This document shows, in pieces, positions 59,335-64,000 of a stretch of DNA of 64,000 bases (within the stretch, counting starts at the first letter, position 1; each line of letters starts with the position of its first letter). The DNA lies in the NCBI GenBank assembly GCA_903813345.2, contig CAIIXF020000007.1, positions 14,676,714 to 14,740,713 of the forward strand. Direction: 5' to 3'. Source of the stretch: Owenia fusiformis. Lineage: Eukaryota > Annelida > Polychaeta > Sabellida > Oweniidae. Both the position numbers and the translations under genes were made by a program. The notes under the pieces were generated by a model that was given only the letters and a program-made list of their open reading frames with translations, was not told the DNA's origin and did not search any database.

Positions 59335-60189
59335 AAACAATCATTCACACCTCCTGGCAGAATCATTTCATCCAAACATAACATTCACTTAGGCAATCTC
59401 CAAGCATAGATTCACTAATGACTTCACTAGAATTCCCCAAAATGAAAGGGGTTTCCCTTCAATTCAATGATAAAGTTGCCGCTTCTGGCTCTAAGAATGG
59501 CACAATTCGACTAAGTATACATCAAACACAGAAAAAAGAATGTACGGATTAAAACTAAGACCAAACAATTGAATAATGGCTCGTATATAACGCTGATAGG
59601 TCGTGTGGGAATCGGGCAAAGACAAAACTAACTCTCGCCATGTTGGATTTTCAGAGGAAAAGGGTGAGTTCTTTTAGCAACTTTTTCACCCATGCGCGAA
59701 GACTATTACCTTTAAACTAACAGTCCGTCAAGAAAAATTAGGGATTGATCATTTTTATTTATCAAGGAATCAAATGTATGTACTTTTCCGGGGTCAAAAT
59801 TTGGTCCATGTTTTTTTTCCCGCGGAAATGCGACATCTGTCGATTGGTCAATGCTAATATGAGACATCCTTTATTCGTTTACGGTTTCTTCCACCTTTTG
59901 CTGTTCTTATGAGCTTTTGATATTTAAATCTTTGCTTTTTAAGATTTGTCTCTACCCTGTCTACATTTTTATCTTGATATATGTGTTATTTAATACCACT
60001 CTATTAATCATTGCAATCATGGATTATTGTGAGTTGTCAATATCTTCACAACATAATGAAGATATACATTTAGCAAGTGTAACACTGGCATTGAGTTTAT
60101 TGATTTTCTCCCTATATCATGACATGTATAATCTTCATATACACAAATGCTTATATGTGTGTGCATTGGGACCTTTATTGAAATACCAC
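59335..60189. other. Stretch upstream of the exon triplication
   Basis: ATG at 59648 with good context reads MLDFQRKR before a GTGAGT donor on the plus strand, but nothing else supports a gene. The frame leading into the satellite (from 59917) is hydrophobic and probably chance. Confidence 0.3.
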
Positions 60190-61229
60190 AAGGCTCTGCC
60201 TAGTCTTTATTGTCATGCACCTCAAGGCTCTATCTTCATGTACCAAGAGGACCACTCTTCGAATAAGCAGACTCTATCTGCATGCACACTTAGGTTCTTT
60301 GTCAAGTGTATTCCAAAGCTCTATCTTTATGTACCAAAAGGACCCCTTTTCGAATACCCAGACTCTATCTGCATGCACAATAAGGTTCTTTGGCAAAATA
60401 TTCCAAGGCTCTATCTTTATGTACCAAGAGGACCCCTCTTTGAATACCCAGACTCTATCTGCATGCATACTAAGGTTCTTTGTCGATATATTCCAAGGCT
60501 CTATCTTTATCTACCAAGAGGACCCCTCTTTGAATACCCAGACTCTATCTGCATGCACACTAAGGTTCTTTGTCGATATATTCCAAGGCTCTATCTTTAT
60601 GTACCAAAAGGACCCCTCTTTGAATACCCAGACTCTATCTGCATGCACACTAAGGTTCTTTGTCGATATATTCCAAGGCTCTATCTTTATGTACCAAGAG
60701 GACCCCTCTTTGAATACCCAGACTCTATCTGCATGCACACTAAGGTTCTTTGTCGATATATTCCAAGGCTCTATCTTTATGTACCAAGAGGACCCCTCTT
60801 CGAATACCCAGACTCTATCTGCATGCACACTAAGGTTCTTTGTCGATATATTCCAAGGCTCTATCTTTATGTACCAAGAGGACCCCTCTTCGAATACCCA
60901 GACTCTATCTGCATGCACACTAAGGTTCTTTGTCGATATATTCCAAGGCTCTATCTTTATGTACCAAGAGGACCCCTCTTTGAATACCCAGACTCTATCT
61001 GTATGCACACTAAGGTTCTTTGTCGATATATTCCAAGGCTCTATCTTTATGTACCAAGAGGACCCCTCTTTGAATACCCAGACTCTATCTGTATGCACAC
61101 TAAGGTTCTTTGTCGATATATTCCAAGGCTCTATCTTTATGTACCAAAAGGACCCCTCTTCGAATACCCAGACTCTATCTGCATGCACAATAATGTTCTT
61201 TGGCAAAATATTCCAAGGCTCTATCTGTC
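60190..61229. repeat. 90-bp minisatellite, about 11.5 units
   Basis: Unit: GTACCAAGAGGACCCCTCTT, TGAATACCCAGACTCTATCT, GCATGCACACTAAGGTTCTT, TGTCGATATATTCCAAGGCT, CTATCTTTAT. Starts at 60240, 60331, then every 90 bp to 61141. Inner copies differ at only one to three sites, so the array is young or homogenised. Because 90 is a multiple of three and no stop occurs, two plus-strand frames and one minus-strand frame stay open for hundreds of codons. Confidence 0.97.
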
Positions 61230-61279
61230 AATAGGATGACCAATCATTTTTCCATGTCCATCAATAAATCCATGTCCAA

Positions 61280-61540
61280 TCAAAAATCCAGGTTACGCTT
61301 CTCGATATGCTGCACAAGGATAGGCGCAATATCACTTATGATGATATCTGGTGGGTTTTTTAAAGACAGGTTCAAATCAGCATGATCTCGTGGCCCTTCA
61401 GCTTTTATAATAGATTTCACTTCATAAACAATATTGTGCGGGCAAATTCCAATCCCATATCCTCCAGATGCTCCTTTTACTTTTGTGAAGACTTTGGCAT
61501 AAATATTATCTTCTGTTAACTGTTTTCTTATTTCTTATAT
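61280..61540 (-). pseudogene. KDZ/HMGXB3-like transposase fragment
   Basis: Minus strand reads QLTEDNIYAKVFTKVKGASG, GYGIGICPHNIVYEVKSIIK and AEGPRDHADLNLSLKNPPDI IISDIA, ending in TGA at 61280. This matches the VCPHGVVYYLK..LR.ESPRDY.D.LLS.KH.P.V.I.DIA region that I recall from HMG domain-containing protein 3-like/KDZ (Kyakuja-Dileera-Zisupton) proteins. The rest of the expected transposase domain is absent to the left, where the 90-bp satellite begins. Confidence 0.65.
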
Positions 61541-61883
61541 AGAGATACGAGTATCGACAAATGATATCAAATCCAGACTTATGCTAATATTATAGGACAA
61601 GTTTCTATTTGCAATATTTATTTTAGTGATTTATTTACAACCTCATCCTTTTGCCAAGAACACACACAATTGACAGTTTTTAAGCTAAATCAAACAAGTT
61701 TGTCTTGCGTACACTTAAACCAGCACATAACTCAACAGGCAGGTTTTTCCCTTGAATGTCTAAAGAGAGTCCCTATAACTAACAAATACTTTCAAATTTC
61801 GAGCCACATGCTCCATGTGCACTCTACGGGAACCAATTTTGCGATTCAATCTTTTACATCTTTTACATCTTCGTTTTATGTTA

Positions 61884-62082
61884 TCAGGCTTTCTTCTTAT
61901 TCAGATATTTTATACTTTTGTATAATTGATGAAGACCCCATAGAGGGGCAACGGGTGTAAGGGCCATCATCAATAGTGGTAACAGCTCATTTATATTGTC
62001 CATAGCTGCAAGCGGGGTACAGGAGTCACAACAAATACAAGTAGCTTGACAAGGGCCCGTTTTTGAGCATCTGTTAAATTGA
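61884..62082 (-). pseudogene. Cys-rich fragment, possibly upstream exon of the KDZ-like copy
   Basis: After acceptor TTTATAG the minus strand reads DQFNRCSKTGPCQATCICCD SCTP and a hydrophobic NELLPLLMMALTPVAPLWG, stop at 61884. A dense Cys cluster in front of a KDZ-like domain fits the family's CxC region, but the homology is not firm. Confidence 0.4.
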
Positions 62083-63271
62083 TCTATAAACAAAATAACT
62101 AAATAAACAAAACACCCATTTTGCAGTACAGTACATTCAAGTATTGTTTAGGCTCCAGTGAACCATATCACACTGTACTGCTTGTTATGTTTATAATTTA
62201 ATGCTGTTACACAGCGAATATATCGGCATCATGGAGTCTATAAAGAAAGGTAAGTGAGGACAATTTTAGAGATGGATTGATTAGTGAAATGGAGGATACC
62301 GAGGTTAAGGAATGTGCCGCACCGCCTCAACCCAAAAGGGCTTCCTTTTTTGTAAACCTCTATATTATAAATTACGTTGCTACGGCAACTTGGCCCAATA
62401 TAAGGAACAACATTTTTATAATCAAGTAGAGCAATAAATGGATTTTTATGCCTTCTTTTAGAAGCCCAGTGGCAATCATTTCTTTGGTTATTATATTCTA
62501 GTACTTATCTAGGTTCACAGTTACAGGTTCACTGCTATCATTTTCAGTGGCACCCTCAGGAACAGAAGATCGTCAATATTAAATACTGTGTTTTTACATA
62601 CATCATAAAGCAATATGTATGGTTCAAAGCCACAATGAATGCATGAAAATTTGTTGGGGCATTGTGATAATGCTATGAAAAACAGGTAGGCATTTATAAC
62701 GCTCCTTTTGGAACGAATGGATACTTTGGGCTATCGAGTTCATCAGCAATGATACTTAATGCTGTTTCAATTGCAACTGATCTATGAAGGCTGGCTTGCA
62801 AATGCTTGCAAAATGACAGTGACTATGGAATTTATTTTGTATCAAAATTGGACATTACGTGATCCATGGGAAAAATCCCACTAAGCGAAATACGCATCAT
62901 TATATGCGAACCTCGCATCATCGTATGCCATTTTTAATCCATGTTGTACAAACAGTTAATTTCCTTACATAACTTATTTTCATTCACACACATACTGGTT
63001 GTATCAAGTGTCACACAAAGAGTTAGCACTAACTCCAATCACTTTCCAAAAATCCAAAAGCAATGTTGAAATGTCACACGGATTGCCTAAAAGTTGCATA
63101 GAATACTGAAAGAATAACACATGAATCAAAGTAAATTTCTAACAAACGTGTCAATTTACACACGCCTTGAGTTTAAACTCGCATAGGATGGTTCCCGCTC
63201 GCATAGGCTGTCACAAACAAGTTGCACTTCACACAGGTGGGAGATGTCACATGATATTTACATCCTGGTTT
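62083..63271. other. Unannotated stretch
   Basis: No supported gene. Repeated CGCATCAT/TATGCGA/CTCGCATAGG motifs at about 62886-62935 and 63178-63210. ATGGAGTCTATAAAGAAAG followed by GTAAGTG at 62232 on the plus strand is an isolated exon-like string. Confidence 0.3.
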
Positions 63272-63812
63272 CTACAATATGATGTTTCTACAAAACTGAT
63301 ATCTCTTGGAAGAATCATCTTTTAAAATTGCTTGTATTAGAGGTGATCCTCTTTGTTTAACTTCATGTTGAAGGTCTTTGCGTTTAATATAATTACCCTC
63401 ACTTATTACCCTTTTCTCCAGGAGATTATCTAAATGATGAGTAAGTAAAATGATACTGTTCCTTGCAGGTGAATTATCCTGTGTTACTGCTTGAATATAA
63501 CAGCATTCTTGACCATATATTCCACTAGTTATGGCAGAAAGCTTAAGCTTGTGGCTCTCTCTATTCATCTGGCAAACAATTTTATGGCTAGAGCCCCAGT
63601 TTTTTTTGAACGTGAACTGTGTCTTGGCGTCCAATTTTTTTAAATGTTAACCAGGAAATACCTTCAGTTGGATCTACACAAGATGCCATAAAGTCAAGAA
63701 CATGCAATATATGTACAGTCTGCATGTGTTGTTTCATTGACAATGCAAGCATAGTTTGATCACATATGCTACATGTTAACTTCTGCTGACGTATATGTCG
63801 AGTAGTAGTCAA
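63272..63812 (-). pseudogene. C2H2-zinc-finger-bearing ORF fragment with frameshift
   Basis: 63812-63640 codes LTCSICDQTMLALSMKQHMQ TVH (one C2H2 finger, C-x2-C-x12-H-x4-H) and ILHVLDFMASCVDPTEGISW. A slip at the poly-A run near 63635 leads into AKTQFTFKKNWGSSHKIVCQ, MNRESHKLKLSAITSGIYG and ECCYIQAVTQDNSPARNSII, ending at 63272. Family not recognised. Strand and position suggest it is another piece of the mobile-gene cluster, perhaps the N-terminus of the KDZ-like gene. Confidence 0.4.
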
Positions 63813-64000
63813 AGGGACACTTTGTGGTTTCAGTGGTTCTTCCTTAATTGTGTAGTCACTATCCTTTGTTTTATTGATTTATTTTTTTTATATTCTACTT
63901 TACTGGACCTTCCATTTTCTTAAAAATTGTCTTCTTTAATATCATTTGACCTTCGGGCACTTGTTGGATAAGTTGTCGATGGAACACTTTGTTGTTTCAA

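Noticed and set aside
59648-59671. Plus-strand MLDFQRKR followed by a GTGAGT donor
   Set aside because: Good start context but no second exon or homology could be found.
59917-61239. Long plus-strand ORF (440 codons) with 30-residue repeats
   Set aside because: It is created by the 90-bp satellite; comparable frames are open in another forward frame and on the reverse strand, and the N-terminal part resembles random AT-rich hydrophobic translation.
62232-62250. Plus-strand MESIKK exon-like string with donor GTAAGTG
   Set aside because: Too short and isolated; no acceptor or continuing exon identified.

Overview
The window is AT-rich animal (metazoan) nuclear DNA: spliced genes with GT-AG introns, long introns, and a very heavy load of DNA transposons, foldback elements, non-LTR retrotransposon fragments and minisatellites. 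The gene set (CASD1, LANCL, a RING/B-box TRIM protein, RBM48) and the transposon families (ZNF862-like hAT, HMGXB3/KDZ-like, very abundant MITEs) suggest a marine invertebrate such as a hemichordate, echinoderm, mollusc or amphioxus. The sequence alone does not settle which.

Left part (1-11.7 kb). The 5' end of a CASD1-like sialate O-acetyltransferase gene runs leftwards: exon 1 at 6240-6378 and exon 2 at 3624-3720, with the rest beyond the left edge. Intron 2 holds a 73/82-bp minisatellite that looks amplified from a transposon end. The 5 kb between CASD1 and LANCL is packed with MITEs and ends in a 34-bp minisatellite that abuts the LANCL stop codon.

Middle part (11.7-38.6 kb). A complete 11-exon LANCL (LanC-like glutathione-binding) gene lies on the minus strand and encodes 400 aa; all splice sites and phases could be worked out. 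Its 12-kb intron 8 contains an intronless TRIM gene on the opposite strand plus several transposons. Upstream, an RBM48 gene starts on the plus strand (exons 35785-35883 and 38369-38563). LANCL and RBM48 are head to head, probably sharing a promoter near 35.2-35.8 kb, and the space between them has collected three non-LTR fragments. CASD1 and RBM48 are also neighbours on human 7q21, so this may be ancient linkage.

Right part (38.6-64 kb). No further RBM48 exon was found; this is probably its intron, filled with decaying mobile genes that almost all point left. They are: LINE fragments (one split by a 1.3-kb foldback element); gene A, an RNase H-like transposase-type protein in two pieces; gene B, a multi-exon hAT gene of the ZNF862 type with a vertnin-like N-terminal region, lying between the two pieces of A; gene C, a coiled-coil transposase-like gene with four premature stops and a triplicated upstream exon; KDZ/HMGXB3-like fragments; and a C2H2 fragment. 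Two more minisatellites lie here, one of 90 bp that is open in several frames.
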